A DNA stretch of 64,000 nucleotides from Onchidella celtica (GCA_963931925.1 OZ007571.1:9576444-9640443); one strand, 5' to 3'; counted from the first letter of the stretch, positions 24,347 through 38,062 are shown. Numbers and translations: made by a program. Notes: a model not told the origin generated them from the letters alone.

Positions 24347-24503
24347 GAGGGAGAGATAGTGTTTGTGTGTGTGAGTGCCTTTGTGTGTGTTGTCAGTTGC
24401 TAGGAACGAGATTTGTTCTGTTTCTGCATGTTTTGTAAAGCGCATAGAGCATCTTTGGATATGCGCTATATAAATGAACTTTATTATTATTATTATTATT
24501 ACA
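24185..24503 (+). mobile_element. L2-like LINE, 3' end fragment
   Basis: The frame reads FRSEVKTYLFRKHFDV then TAG at about 24268, matching the last residues of L2-group reverse transcriptases. The UTR then contains a GA array (about 24306-24352) and ends GCGCTATATAAATGAACTTT followed by an ATT trinucleotide tail, a very typical L2-group 3' end. It starts about 20 bp after the end of the GTAC MITE. Confidence 0.8.
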
Positions 24504-25890
24504 TAAGACACGAAGTAACACTGCATGGAACCTTAAAGACACATGGCACAGATCTAGCTATAATGCGTTGTTATTGTTGTTGCTGTTATTTTTCTGGTTG
24601 TTGTCCTATTAACAGGAAGCCTTTGAAAAATGTTATTGTGCGAGCTGCAATTTTTTAAGGCCATGCCTATTTTTCCTATTTGTTTGACCGCGGCGTGCAG
24701 ACAATTAACCTTGTGTTCACCGAGAGATGAAATGCATTAACTAAGATAAATGTGCAAGTCGCAGTAGTTCAATGAAGACCCCATGCCAACTTCAGATTAC
24801 TCCAGCGTAAGGTCTAAATAAATTCATGTAGAGTTCAAAAAAAAAAATAATAACACTATGCGAGTTCAAGTCACCTTATTAAAGTCTTGAATATTCAAGA
24901 TCTCAAAATTATATTGTAAAACCTTGAATTATTTCAGCATTTCCTGCTCCGTGAAGTCAGTCTCAATAAGTTTAAAATTCAAATACTTCGGGCTTTCCTA
25001 AACAGAGGTCTTCAGACATGATAAAATATGTCGTGAACAGAAAATGTGGCTACTTTTTTTAGTGGGGTGACGATTTGAATTAAATATCCTTGGATTTAGC
25101 GATAACCATTTTTACAAGAAAAGAAATACAGAGACATCATCCCTGAACTAGGCGGACTCTGGACAAAATGACGAGCGTTTTGAAAGGCTGGAAATATTGA
25201 TTTTAAGACCACCGAGATTGAGAGACAGAGTGAAAAGACAGAAAAGGAACGAATTAAAGAGAAATGAAAAGATGCTTAAATCTCAAGTCGACATCTGTTC
25301 CCCCAGGCATCTTATGTCTTGAATGTCAAGCAAGATAACACGCATCAGAATCAAACCCGAGTAGCGACATGATCCGTTTTTCTGTGAAATCAATACATCT
25401 CTTTTCTATGTTCAGAAGTGAGATGATACCGTTTTGCAGCAAGACTTGGAGGGGAAGGCCGTCATTTCACACACAAAGAGATGTTGTCCTCACAATGCTG
25501 TGCCAGGTCTATGGTCATTTTTAACGTGCAGTGACCTTTCGCTGGCACCATTTAGTGAATGTTCTGACATACTTTGGTCGGAGAGTCTTGGAAATGGCTG
25601 AGTGCGACAGGGAAACACAGCTTGGAGAGTCGAACCCGCAGGAGAAAAGAGATGACATATTCAACAGATGGAGAGATTGAACTATTTATTTCTTTTCCTT
25701 TCATCCTCCTCTGACCTCATTTCTGATGGTTTGCTGTGTTGTTGGTATACATTGTCTTCACATTCTTCCTGGTCCATTTGCTTGTATCTGTATTCTCTGC
25801 TGGATATTGTCAATTGACCCGATTCTGGGTACTTCTCTTTACTATGGAAAAGCACTTCTGTTGTTCTTTTTCTTTTACATCTGAGTGCCA
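24504..25890. other. Non-genic stretch
   Basis: I see no coding region or transposon signature here, only short A-rich runs. Confidence 0.4.
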
Positions 25891-25892
25891 AG

Positions 25893-26215
25893 AAATACAG
25901 AAGACTAGCTCCTTCAGGCAATAAATCGTTGTATGAATCTCATAACATTGTTGGCCATACAGAAGAATGCTAGTCTCTTCAGACAAAAAATCCTAGTATG
26001 AATCTCTTAACTATCTTGGCCATAAAGAAGAATACTAGCTATAGACAAAAATCCTTGTATGAATCTCATAACAATGTTGGCCATACAGAAGAATGCTAGT
26101 CTCTTCAGACAAAAATCCGAGTATAAATCTCTAACTATGTTCGCCACTCAGAAAATACTAGTCTCTTCAGACATTAGAAATCCTAGTATGAATCTTGTAA
26201 TAATGTTGGCCTCGT
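25893..26215 (+). repeat. Tandem repeat of about 70 bp, four to five units
   Basis: Units carry the ordered blocks AGAAGAATGCTAGTCTCTTC, AGACAAAAATCC, GTATGAATCTCATAAC and TTGGCCATACAG. Copies differ by about a tenth of their bases plus indels, so the array is older than the 27-bp and 36-bp arrays. Confidence 0.85.
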
Positions 26216-28541
26216 GACATGCTAGATTACGGAAATCTAATCTCTGTCTGTGAATCATCAGTTTTTCACTATAAATAAAAACTGAGGGCAAATGACAACA
26301 AAAGTACCGACAATTCTACGAAAAGAAATGAAACTTTTTTTTGGTTCATGCTGAGAGTAAATTCACACACACACACACATACAAAATGGACAAGTATTTG
26401 CACGAGAAAATATAACAAGGATAACGTGAAGGCTCGATCTCGCCCTGTCAAAAGGAATGAAACCTAATCCACACTGATCCAGACAGCCAGCAATTATCAC
26501 TTCCTTGTGGGCCAAGCGATTCCACACAGTAGAGAGAGGATGAGGAGAAATTTAATGCTATTTCGTTGATCTTTTCTCTTCCGTCTTTCCCATCCCTTTC
26601 CTTTCCTACCTTCTTTCAATGGGTCTTCAATCGCCCTGTGTTCTTTTTCCACCGCCGCAGACTTGTTTTTTCTGTTTTCTTTTTTCAGCGTTTGCTTTCC
26701 TGTCTTTGACTTTTTATGCTTGTGCTGTTGTGTGGAAACCGATTAAGTTCGTGTCTTTTCTTTCGGCTAGACAGAGAGCATCTGCAATTCCACCGAAACA
26801 ATGTCCCAGAAGATGTGTGCACATATTATAGGGTGGGGGTGGGAATTGTACTTCGTCCTCATAATTATTATGTTTTTATGTTTTTGAGATGAAGGCAGCC
26901 ACAGTGACATGGACCGAGCTAGGAAGGACCTGCCGGAACCGCGGACGTTGGAGGAGAGTTGTTGCGGCCCTCTGTTCCTCAAGGAATCAAGAGGCTTAAA
27001 GAGAAGAAAGAAAGATGTTTTTGTAGATGCCACGTCACTGTTGCCGGCGTTTCTATCTTTCTCTCTGTTTCATTCCATATCATTGTTACTGTGCAGTTTC
27101 TGCTGTTCTCTGCGGTATTTGAGCAATGTAGTACACACTGCCAGTTGAGCTTTGTTCTCACAATTCCTGTTCGATCTTGGATCGTCCATTGTTTTCTGAG
27201 ACAATAAAAATTTCACGACTGTTTATTCCTTTGAGCGGCTTTGTATCAAGGGCGTATGTTCGATTTTGGCCAGTGTACCCCTACCCCTCTACGTTTAACA
27301 TTTTCAAGCGCTTGCCCTTCCATGTACAGGCGCGTGGCCAAAGGAATGGTGAACATCCACCATAAGGCCTTGGTATTCTGCATGAGTAGCATTTTGCATG
27401 ACCTATATGACTACTTCATTAAGAAAATAATTGTATATGATTTTGATATACACATGTATATACAAGTTACCTTGACGAAAAAAAAAAATTGAATTCATTA
27501 CCATAACAGGAAAGCTTAAGCATGCTCCTCAGACCCGCCTCCGACTCCCCCACCCCCACCCCCCACCTCTCCTGGAAGTTTTTTTTTATACCCTGGGGTA
27601 AACCGTTCTCCCACCTCGAATGTACTTACTTTATGGACGAACCCTATCTAGAATCGCCCACGATGTTTCCTTCCAGAGTCTAGAAAGTCATGGGGGAAAA
27701 AAAGCTGACATTGCCAGTTGCTAGTGGATTTCTGCCAGTCAGGATGTAGCAGGAGTTATTGTAGTTGACAGATGGGCTTACAGAGGGAACATCAGTGCAA
27801 ACAGCGGGGCTGACACACTTGATTGGAATTAATGTACACAGCGTTGACCTCTGACCCTGCATGCCGGAGTTCTATCTGACATTATGTCGACTGTATGTGC
27901 CAGTTTGGATTGAGGTTCGTTCGAAACCAAAACTTAGGGTAAACACTGCTAACTAGGCCATCAAGTGCATACCCCTACCCCTATTCCACACCTCTGCAAG
28001 AACCGTCTAGAACCGATCTTCAAGATGCGCCCAATTATTCATGGAAGGTTGAACATCTCAAACAATATCTCCCTGCACATCATTTCACCACGACAGTACC
28101 AAGAATTTCCTGCCTACGTAAATCATTCAAATAAAATTATTTCCACAAATTCACATTAAAAACATGCAACAGCACTGAAACTTTCTGGTGACGTGTTTGG
28201 GGGGGGGGCGGAGGAGAGAGAACCCGAAAGAAAATACGTATCGGAGTCTGAGTTGACCAAAGGTTTTGTTGCACGAGAATAATTTTAAAACATTGAAAAT
28301 TGATAATAGTAACATAATTCTTTTCATTTCCGCAGCAATGACAATATTAACTACTATAACAACAGAACCTGCAACAATAAACAATGGCAACAAATTAGAA
28401 AACAAAAAAAGAAGGCAACATGCCACGGTCAATGCTCAGATGAGTACAGATTTCATCATTGGTCTGCGTTTCTTCCTGATTTACGGTATCAAAAACAAAA
28501 CAAAACAAACATCAGACCGGAAAGTCAATGAAGACGAGAAA

Positions 28542-28572
<31 letters not shown>

Positions 28573-29875
28573 ATAGCACGTATAGCAAAATACCCATGGG
28601 GCTCCACATTCAATTGGGTGAGTATGAAATTGTGTAATCTGGATTAAATACAAATACGAACTGAGCACTGATGGATCTCTTGACTCTCACAGTTAATGGC
28701 TGTTGCAGATGAGGAGAAAACCACCTGCTGCTCAAACCAATTGTACAACTGACATGATGTTCATTTTATCGCTCCAGTGCATGACAAATGAGATGTTGAG
28801 TAGCTGATGATTCCACAGAGCTATACAAGTAACGTTGCAATCTCGTATTGCGGTACGGTGTATCCTAGTTATCCATTTGAAGAAGTGGTAATTATTGCCA
28901 TTCTAGTCTCATACAGTTCATTCTGGCCGCATGTGTGAATATGGCTCTGAAGACTGATTGTATGCTTTTGGCGAAACTGAGGACGAGGTCGATGCCATGT
29001 TACCGACAACCTCCTCTTTGCACGACATGCCCTATATAGGTTAATACAATTTCTTTTCTTTTTCGCGAAACTGTGCGAGGTATTGGTCAGTATTTAACGA
29101 TATGCCGGGCTATGCGTATTGAACTTCGTATATCTAAGTACTTTGCCTTATTGTAATTAAAATGTTTGGAGATCAGGCCTGAAAGTCAAATCTAATAGTA
29201 AATATTAATTCAAAGTGGACCAGGATTAATTTGCCGAACGGACATCATGGCCAAAGTGAAATGGTGATGTTTTACTGTTTTTTAAACATCAGTTTCAATG
29301 CTTTTGTCTTTTTTTCTTTTTCAACTATAATACGTTACCATGAAGATGAGAAAATTGATCATACAGAAACTATGATTTGGTTGCGTGAATGTCTTAACTG
29401 CCTAAAAAACATTCAGTTCTACTTCTATCTTCTCCGTAGTTACCTAAGGATTACAAATTCAGTATCACGTATAGGTTGAACTTACAACAGGTGGCAACAG
29501 GCAAAGGAAACTATGATCTCCCAACATCACATGGAATATCAAGGGTTGTTGAAATTTTCATTCTTTTTCTGAAAGATAGATACGACTGTATTAACCTTCT
29601 AAACAATGTCTATTGGTGTTGCCCTCTATAGAATGATAACACTTTTATTACAATTCAAATACGGAAGAAAAAATGAAAACAATTGGGTGTTCGAGCACAG
29701 GTTTTCTTTAAACCAACTCCGAGAAACATTGTATTTCACATTAAATGTGATTTATTAAAATCTGAAACAACACCGATAACAACGTATATTGTGCCCGACG
29801 TCAAGCAATCATCGTCCCAGGAGCACATGGGCATAAGTGTTTTATGGATAACAATGGCCGCCTCACAATAGATGG
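26216..29875. other. Non-genic stretch
   Basis: No gene is supported. A pyrimidine-rich part lies at about 26570-26720, a C-rich run at about 27547-27570, a G run at about 28199-28210, and an AAAT tetranucleotide run at about 28540-28575. Confidence 0.45.
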
Positions 29876-30240
29876 GATAAGATAGCTAAGATAAAAGATA
29901 AGAATCATTTTATTCTGCATTGAGGGAAATTCACTTTCACATATTGTGTTCCCCATGGTACACATATCTGACGCATTAATACATCAACTTAGCACAATTC
30001 AATAACAGGCTTATTACACACAGTAACATAACATGGGGCCTTAGTAAAATATGGCATGCATCTAGCTATGATGTCTTGTTGAGGCGAACTGCTGACTGCA
30101 AAAACGATTTTCTTAGCTTTGGTAAGAGTGCAGTGGTATAGATCTAGTTTTTCTCCCAAAAAATCAGTACTCAGGGAGGAGAAGAGGAAGGTTAATACTC
30201 GTGCAAAGATATTGAACCTTGGAAAACAAGGGAACATTTA
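29875..30240 (-). mobile_element. Rex1-like LINE, 3' UTR fragment
   Basis: Read on the minus strand, the segment ends AATTTCCCTCAATGCAGAAT, then AAAATGATTCTTATCTT and degenerate TTATC-type units. This parallels the end of the Rex1-like LINE at 57450-57497 (AATTTCCTTGTACAAGGACG, AATAAAATTTATCTT, then TTATC repeats). No coding part is recognisable, so the 5' limit is approximate. Confidence 0.55.
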
Positions 30241-31624
30241 CCTTCTCTAAGTCCTTTGCCATGTGACTTAGTCCTGACAGAGATTCTCCATGGGAGTAAT
30301 TATTACGGTAAATCCACGACAATTCCGGTCCGTTTTGTTTTGTTTTTAAACCTATTGCCATCCATCAGAAATGTTCAAATTCTGGCCGCAGCTAAAAAAA
30401 AAAAAATCAATTAGCTATGTAAACTTTAGATTATCTCGAATGAACAAAGGTTTTCTGTCCAATGACTCGGCCCATAGTTAGTTCCAGAAAAGTCAGACCG
30501 CTCAGTTTCCTCTGGGATTAAGCTTACTCTTATTTTTACCCCCTCCCACCCCACCCCCCCCCCTCGAAAAAAAAGTACTCCACGAAACACGATTCCGCTC
30601 AGCTTGATGACAGGGCTTTACCTGAATTGCCTGGATTTGAAGAGCTAAATCCGAATGTCTCTGGCCAAGAATTTGTATGCAAAGCGATTTGATAGCTCTG
30701 CACTCTTACGTTCTCTGATCAATGTCATTTGAAATTCAAGAGATGTTTTTCCATCTGGAAATGTCAAAATTTAAGTACAAGTGGAGCGGGGAGATGGAAC
30801 GAGTGACATCGAGCGGAAGAATACAAGAACTGATAATATTTTAACCCCCCAACAGTCATCACTTGAAGAGGCTGGTAAATTTATATCATTTTTTTTCTAT
30901 ACTGGCAAGAATTGATAATTTTTCTACTTCACAACAACCACTTTTTGAAGAAAACGTTAAATTTTAATCTTTTTTTTTTTCTAAACACTTATTATCCCTG
31001 AATCAAGTAGCTGGTATGCCTACTTACCTCATTTTAGTCTACATCGTAAAAGCTCTACCTTAGACAAGCGTTCCTAATCATGATTTCAGTCTGCTGGTAG
31101 GGCAACCTCGCAGGAGGTGCGCATTGTCAGCATAGGTAAATTGAAGATACTCTGATATTTAGGTGCGGACACACCTAGGCAATTTTCTGCTTCATACACT
31201 TTGAGAAAACTGTCGTGAAATCGTTTGTGACCACACACTAGAGCATAAAATGGAAAGCATTTTTTGCGACGGCTGTTTTCGATAGTTTTTCTGCCAATAT
31301 AACGATTTAGAGCATGTTCTAATTCCAGGCTATTTTATGAACGTGCAACGTCACTTTTCGACTGCTGTCACTGCTGGACTGCTAATTTCACCTACTTTTG
31401 CGGCAAAAGCAAAACATTGAACTGAAGATAAACGAAACTTTCATCAATAAATTTGAGAAGCTGCGGTGTCTTTGGGATACAAAGGCCGAAATCTACCATG
31501 GTAAAGTCAAAAGAGGGCAAGCTTTACACTCGGTGTGCACGGCTTTAGGCATGCCGACGCTCAACAGGATGTCAACAAAAATCACATGACATGATTCGTC
31601 TTTCTCAAAAGATGAATAGATTCG
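30241..31624. other. Non-genic stretch
   Basis: Nothing recognisable apart from a C-rich run near 30540-30563 and poly-T tracts. Confidence 0.4.
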
Positions 31625-31638
31625 AACAAACTGATAAA
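31625..31638 (+). repeat. Target-site duplication of the SINE, left copy
   Basis: AACAAACTGATAAA occurs here and again exactly at 32117-32130, bracketing the SINE. Confidence 0.85.
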
Positions 31639-32116
31639 ACGGGGACAAGGTGGCCTAGAGGCAAGGTGCTCGCCTCTCATGCCAAGGGTGCCGGGTTCTA
31701 AACCCGGGCAGTGCAGGCATGTTGGAAAGTGGATTTTTCTCATATTTTCAAGTCCCTGGTCCTATGGGGGGGTAGGATCGAGTAGTTCTTGGAAATTGGA
31801 TTTTTCTCATATTTTCAAGTCCCTGGTCCTATTGGGGGGTAGGATCGAGTACCTAGTCTTCTCGGATAAGGACGAAAAAATTCGGAGGGCCCGTGTGCAC
31901 GTTGCGCACGTTAAAGATACCTTGGCAGTTGGAAATCGTAAAGAGTAGGCCGAAAGGCCGCTGCCCGGGCAAAATTGAAATTAATAGATTAAAATTTATC
32001 CATATCATCTCCCCCCCCCCCCCCCCCCGCCAGAACAAGAAATAATAAAAAAACAAGTAAAGTGAGGTGTAAATGCCAAGGGCAGCGAACCTCCTAAAAT
32101 AAAGACCTCAAATCAT
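31639..32116 (+). mobile_element. Full-length tRNA-headed SINE (long form)
   Basis: The 478-bp element lies between two exact copies of a 14-bp target duplication. The head (31645-31720) is tRNA-like, with an A-box region GGTGGCCTAGAGGCAAGG and a B-box region GGGTTCTAAACCC, the internal promoter type read by RNA polymerase III. A central domain follows, containing TAAGGACGAAAAAATTCGG and ACGTTAAAGATACCTTGGCA, then a 3' region with a C run (about 32010-32029) ending AAATAAAGACCT. The related copies at 42347-42708 and 59314-59690 share all three parts. A 55-bp segment of the body is tandemly duplicated (about 31729-31783 and 31797-31852). Mobilisation would need a partner LINE; which one is not evident. 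Confidence 0.88.
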
Positions 32117-32130
32117 AACAAACTGATAAA
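32117..32130 (+). repeat. Target-site duplication of the SINE, right copy
   Basis: Exact match to 31625-31638 (AACAAACTGATAAA). Confidence 0.85.
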
Positions 32131-33736
32131 CCGTAATAACATGTTAGTTTCCCGACTGAGCGCGGTTCTGCTTCACATCATTTACATTTAAAGCAACTTT
32201 AGGCAAACATAAAATATACCGCAGTTGCCCTAGTGTGTAATGGCCTTTAGGATCGTGGTGTTTCTCGTGGATCAAATGTACGAGTTCCGCAAGGGTACAC
32301 GGCTCAGACAGTTCATTTGGTTAATCCATTTCAAAGAGTAAAATCACTTTGTTAAAAGATGAATGAACACGGTGATTTTTAAAGACTCCTTCGGTGTCAA
32401 AGACTGCCGAACTTCTAAAATAGCCAAATATTACACACTACCAAGTTCCACAGACAGCCCAGTCAAATTCACGCATATTCAAATTTCACACATTGTCAAG
32501 TTCCAAGCATTACCACTTCTCACGATTTGCCAAGATTCGCATATCACCACGTTTAGCAGCTCGCCAAGTTTCACAAATTGCATCTTTTCAAACAAAAATC
32601 AAGGATGACGTCAAAACAGATTTCAAGAGCAGACTGAAAAGAGTAATTATCTTGAGAAGTTGTTAAAATAATAATAATAATAATAAAACTTGTATGAAAA
32701 ATGTGTAATATACTTGCAAGAATATCAAAGAGCCAGACATCAATAAATTATATGATATAAATATAAAGATGAAACGACAAAAGAAGCAAAATGCGCATTC
32801 CATATTAATTTAATTATTTAGGCAGCCTTCACATAATTATACTTATTCAACTTTTCTTTACGCCGTGTTCACATTCAATGAAGACCCGATAAAGGAATAA
32901 ATAATCCAAACAGGCATCAGAGTCTGCCTTACCCAGAGAGCAACAGCAAACTATGTTTTTGCAACATCATACAGGAACTAATGTCACAGTGGCAAACAGT
33001 AGATCCAGAGAGTTCCAAAACGTCATGAATCCGGCCCATGGGGCAAAAAAAAACGGACGAGAGAGAGAGAGGATTTTTTCCATATAAAAAGAGAGAAGAA
33101 CTGTAACGAGGGCGTGACAAGGAGCAAGGCAAATTTGTGCATATCTGAAATGCCATCAATTTCCTCATTTCTCCATGGGGACTATCATAGGCCGTCAACA
33201 TTGTCCAGTACGGAGTAGCCATCTCGCAGAATTAATAGACTAGGCCACAGCCCAGCGCTTTTCTTTTTCATTATTTTGTGCACGGCGTGGCATCATCCTG
33301 GGCCATTTCACAATCGATGGGATCGATACGATTCTATGGTCGATGGTTACCATTAAGACTAAGATCTGTTATGCCTTGAAGCTGGTAGTTACCTAAAAAA
33401 GCAAAAGAAGCAAAGGGGTGGGCTTGTTTTAGTTCTATTATTTGTGTAGTTAACATTGATTTAGTCCAAATGTGGAAGAGAATATTTTATAAGATATCAG
33501 AGTTAAATGCAGAATAGAATTTATATATAGATGACTATTAGAATGTCGTACTTTCTTATAGGCCAGTATTTATACTGTTACAAAATTCATTCATCCACAA
33601 ATTGATATTTGTTCTTAAAAAATTCATTCGTCCTCAAGTTGATGGGCGGGGGTTCTAAGACATTATTGTCACATGGGTAGATAATAGAATAGCTTTATGA
33701 ATGAAGCATTTCTTCCTATGGACAGTAGGAAGCAAC
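32131..33736. other. Non-genic stretch
   Basis: A TAA run lies at about 32665-32685. I could support nothing else. Confidence 0.4.
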
Positions 33737-33739
33737 TTA

Positions 33740-33927
33740 AGCTGGGTTTCCATGTGAACGGATCCGAAATGGCAAGGGAAACGTCAAAAACCCTTTAAGG
33801 AGTGAAAAAGAAAGAATGTTGTAACTTGTACGAGAACCCCGTTTCCGTGCTCTTGGAAAACATTCTTTCTTTTCACTACAAGATGGAGTTTTGACGTTTC
33901 CGTTTCCGTACACATGGAAACCCAGCT
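33740..33927. mobile_element. MITE family M1, copy 1 (TSD TTA)
   Basis: The 188-bp element starts AGCTGGGTTTCCATGTG and ends with the inverted form (CACATGGAAACCCAGCT). Inverted similarity extends about 40 bp inward through a GGAAACGTCAAAA block. It is flanked by TTA on both sides (33737-33739 and 33928-33930). Three-base TNA duplications and short non-coding TIR elements fit PIF/Harbinger-type MITEs. A second copy is at 44749-44910. Confidence 0.85.
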
Positions 33928-33957
33928 TTAGATGTGTCTCATTTGGACATTTGATAC

Positions 33958-34058
<101 letters not shown>

Positions 34059-34713
34059 CTGGTGGCAACTGCTGGCAGACAAAGCATTCTGTGGCGAAAT
34101 CCGCTCTTTACTGTAATAATAATAGCACTTTTGTTGAAAGATTTGATTTAATAGCGAGCTGGTTTTAACTTCAATACAATGGTCAAAATGTAAGAGGATC
34201 GGCTTCACTGTGTATTTAGGAGGCACGAAAGGGATATTGCACTCTTCAAGAGAAGATCGCAGAGCCTTTGTTGTAATCAGCTACGCCCAGTGCCGCTGTG
34301 GACATTTCCCTGATGCTGAATTGTGCGAGAGAACTGTCCCGTTAGTGCTGCCGATGATTGAATGAATAAATGAATAAAAGAAAAATTAATGAAGGAGGAT
34401 TATGAAAGATTGGGAGCAAATGAAGAGGAGGGATGATAGAGAGGAATGTCGACCAGAGTTAGGATGTTAAATGTAGAAAGTACGGGTAGAAGAGGAAAAA
34501 ACAAATGATTGAAAGAATAATGACATTGAATGAGGAAGCGCTGAGGATGGGCGAACAAGACTAGGCGAGCGAAGGGCAGACAAAAAAAATAATAATAGTA
34601 ATAATAAGCAGCGGAAGACAGTTTAAAAAATGCTGCAGGGATGGCACGGTTAAAAAACTGCTGTAAATAAGTCAAGGAGTGGATAAAAAGAACAGAAAAC
34701 AAATCTCTTCAGT

Positions 34714-34938
34714 AAGTCCATGATGGGATAAATGATTACCGGAAAGCTTAGTTTGGGCCTCAATAAATATATGTGATTCGATATATAGGGTTATAGAATA
34801 AACAGTATCTCAGTAAAATTAAATCTCACTTGTAAGTCTGTGATGGGATAAAAAGATTACGGGATACTTTAGTTTGGGTCTCTCTATGTATGTGATTGGA
34901 TAGATACGGCTTTAGAATAAACAGTACCTCAGTAAATA
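34714..34938 (+). repeat. Tandem duplication of about 120 bp
   Basis: Two adjacent copies (34714-34820 and 34834-34938) share AGTC, GTGATGGGATAAA, a GATTAC block, TTAGTTTGGG, ATGTGATT and GAATAAACAGTA. They differ at about 15 percent of positions. A short open frame over the second copy is not supported as a gene. Confidence 0.8.
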
Positions 34939-35454
34939 CGGACATCTCAGTATCAAACATAATTCCACAGATACCCCCGGGAATGGACGCACATAGACCA
35001 CTAGATAAGTTAGAAGCACATGTCTCAGTATTAGATCGTTACCTAAATAATTCTATTAAAGGATACACAGGTGACGAGACAAGGATATCCCATCCTTGTT
35101 CTCCGGAAATTTCATATCTAGGTCAATGAGTGGACACAGAAGGTAAGATTACCGTAGTGGTGTGCTGTTTAGGACAGGGGGGGGGGGGGTAAATAAAATA
35201 CTATTATTTGGTCAGCTTCAAATCAAGATCCTTTCTGTTTTCTACAGGTAACCTTCAAGTCTAATGTCACTTTTCGTGCCATCAGAATAAATTCATTCGA
35301 AATCACAAAGACAACTGTCAGACAAGATAATGACACACTTGAAACGCCCACCTATACAAACAAGCAAGGCCACTTAATTCATGTTGAAAATGAAATCGTC
35401 AGACTTTAACCGTCAGCCATTCGAAGTAATAATGTTTCCTGATGTGGTATGCTG

Positions 35455-35672
35455 TTGTGAGTGTTCCAAATGGATTGTTCTGACAGTGTGTGTGTGAGTA
35501 ATGTTCTCATTTGTTGGTAATGTGTGAGCAATGTGTGTGTGTGCGGCATGCGTTAAGGACCTATGTGCCTTTGATCATGTATTTACTGTCGTACTGTTAC
35601 TGATGCTATGACAACAAATTTCCTGACAACCGGCTAATTAAGTTACATCTTATCTTATCTTATCTTATCTTA
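35455..35672 (+). mobile_element. Rex1-like LINE, 3' UTR fragment
   Basis: The segment has a TG-rich part, a TTACTGTCGTACTGTTACTG block, then ACAAATTTCCTGACAACCGG and a TTATC pentanucleotide tail (about 35650-35672). This order parallels the 3' end of the Rex1-like LINE inside the CR1 element (57345-57497). No coding remnant is certain; weak reverse-transcriptase C-terminus similarity may begin near 35260. Confidence 0.6.
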
Positions 35673-36398
35673 AGTGTCCGCGTGGCAACTTCAACAACGA
35701 CAAAGTTGTTTTGCGTCCTCCCCCCTGCTCTAACACACTTCCAGAATTCCTTCACACCAGTTTTTCCGACAAGCAAAGCATGATACATGTCCGTTTACCC
35801 TGCAGTAACTCCATTTGGTGCTATTTGCCGTATCCATCAATGAGCCTGTCATAAGTCGTTATTTCCCGTGCTGGACCAAAGTTCTGCATGTTAGACTGAC
35901 GCCCTGACCCACACACTCCACATTCCCATAGATACCAAACGCCATGAATGAAATCTTCAGTGAGGAAGAAAAAAATGAATCTGGAAACCGCTGGAAAAAA
36001 ATTGGCAGCAAGCTGGACACGTTCTGAAGATCACAGAACAGGAATAAAAGACGGAGATGGAAACCTGAATATACGTATAAACCAGCTCCCCACAAAATCA
36101 GCCGCTGCTTCTGTAATCTACAGATATTTCGGTATGTCTTTAGTTCTTAAAGCCAAGAATAGCGCATCACTGCTGGTGTGGGACGATCCTTTACACTGAT
36201 TATCATTAGTAGTTAAAGTGCCGTGGGCAGAACAGTGGCCTTTACACCACGAAATTTCTTATCATACTTTTCCATTCTACTCCATGAATGAAAGCAAAGA
36301 GTATGTATGTAGAGAGAGAGGTTTCTCTATTGGTCCATTTGCACTGCGAGACACGGAGACATCTCAGAGAAACCACTGTTAGTATGGAGCGAAAAGTA

Positions 36399-36569
36399 GG
36401 TCGCTGCGGTAAACAATACCCGTCTGTGCATTTCCACGGGGCTTAAGAGCTTATAAACGGCTGTAAATAGTTTCAATCAGCCCAAAAATATGAACAAATC
36501 AATTTGCACACTATCTGTAATGAAGACGGTGTCTTTCAGTTCTTCAATTTCTTGTTTACCGCAGCGACC
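36399..36569. mobile_element. MITE with TA target duplication (Tc1/mariner-like)
   Basis: The 17-bp ends are perfect inverted repeats (GGTCGCTGCGGTAAACA at the left, its reverse complement at 36553-36569), flanked by TA on both sides. The 171-bp element has no coding capacity. The TA duplication and small size fit a Tc1/mariner-derived MITE. A related single end (AGGTCAGTGCGGTAAACA) is at about 59815-59832. Confidence 0.78.
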
Positions 36570-37165
36570 TAGTTTCGCGATTTGGCGGAAGTGAGATCTC
36601 TCTATACATCTATACTCTCTGATAAAACTACTTCTCTTTTTTGGGGATGAAGCTGCGTCTCTTTCTTGAGGATTAAAAAAAAAAATGTAAATAAATAATG
36701 TTAACGACTGAATTTTGTTCCAAACCGGACGTGTCCGTCAAAGTTGAGGAATTCCACATAGTTTCATAATTTTCAGTAGTATATAAATACTGCGACATTA
36801 TGCGTTGTGTAGCCACAGGGGAGAATTCAGAGTCCCGTATTAGTTTAGCTAAGGACAAGTTTTGTGACATTTCAACTTTTGAAATAGCAAGTATTTAGAG
36901 AGATGACTCATTTCCATTGAATCACGTCGAATATGGCCCCAGTATTTTCCTGTGGCATTCAGTATTAAACGATCATAGCATTCTGGTGTTTAAAATACAA
37001 AGGCTTTTCTTTGAAATTTAAATGTATGTAATCAAAGGCGGACGTGTCCATGCCAGTTAGTGCGACTGTTCATCTGTGAATGTTACTTCTGGCTTCGAGG
37101 GATGATACAGAATTTGGAAGTTCCATTTTCCAGGTCTCATGTGTGTAATTGCCTGTGTGTATGAG

Positions 37166-37362
<197 letters not shown>

Positions 37363-37865
37363 GAAGAGGTGCCAGGGAATAAAAGAGGCACTTTTGTGAA
37401 TTTTACCTGCAGGGCAGAATTTTCCATGTAGAAATCTTTTATTGTCACCCCCCCCCCTTAATTTAATAGGTGTTATTTAGAGATTTATAATTACAGTAAT
37501 TCGTGTGTTTCTCTGCTTTTGCCCAGGTCACCTTCTATCGTGTCACCGGAACATTTCTATACATAATTGCACGCATGCGAGTGAGCTGCTTTATTGCCTT
37601 AACACTATAATGAGAGCATAACACAATAACATCAAAGAGATCACAGCAGGATTGTCTTTGTGTTGAAAGGGAGCCGCGAAATTCTTCAGTGCATTTTGTG
37701 TTGACATCGCTTCACTAAAAGCCTGTGCCTTTCTAGGGCTGATTTCACTTCATGTTGTCAAATTATCCGCTTGATTAAGCAGGCTGACAGTGTGGTCGTT
37801 CCAAGAAGCCTTTAGGTACAGAAATGGAGCAAGGTTCCAGTGATAACTGCAACAAAACCCAGCAA

Positions 37866-38007
37866 TGGGAGAAAGAGAGATAGGGAGAGAGAGAGGGAGA
37901 GAGAGAGAGAAAGAGTGAGAGAGAGCGTGAGAGAGAGAGGGAGAGAGACAGGTAGAGAGAGAATGACACAGAGAGTGAGAGAGTGTGAGAGAAAGTGAGA
38001 GAAGGTA

Positions 38008-38038
<31 letters not shown>

Positions 38039-38062
38039 CAGTGAGAGAAAGAGAGAGAGAGT

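Noticed and set aside
31645-31720. tRNA gene
   Set aside because: It is the head of a SINE with a target duplication and poor stem pairing; the same holds for 42632-42708 and 63091-63165.
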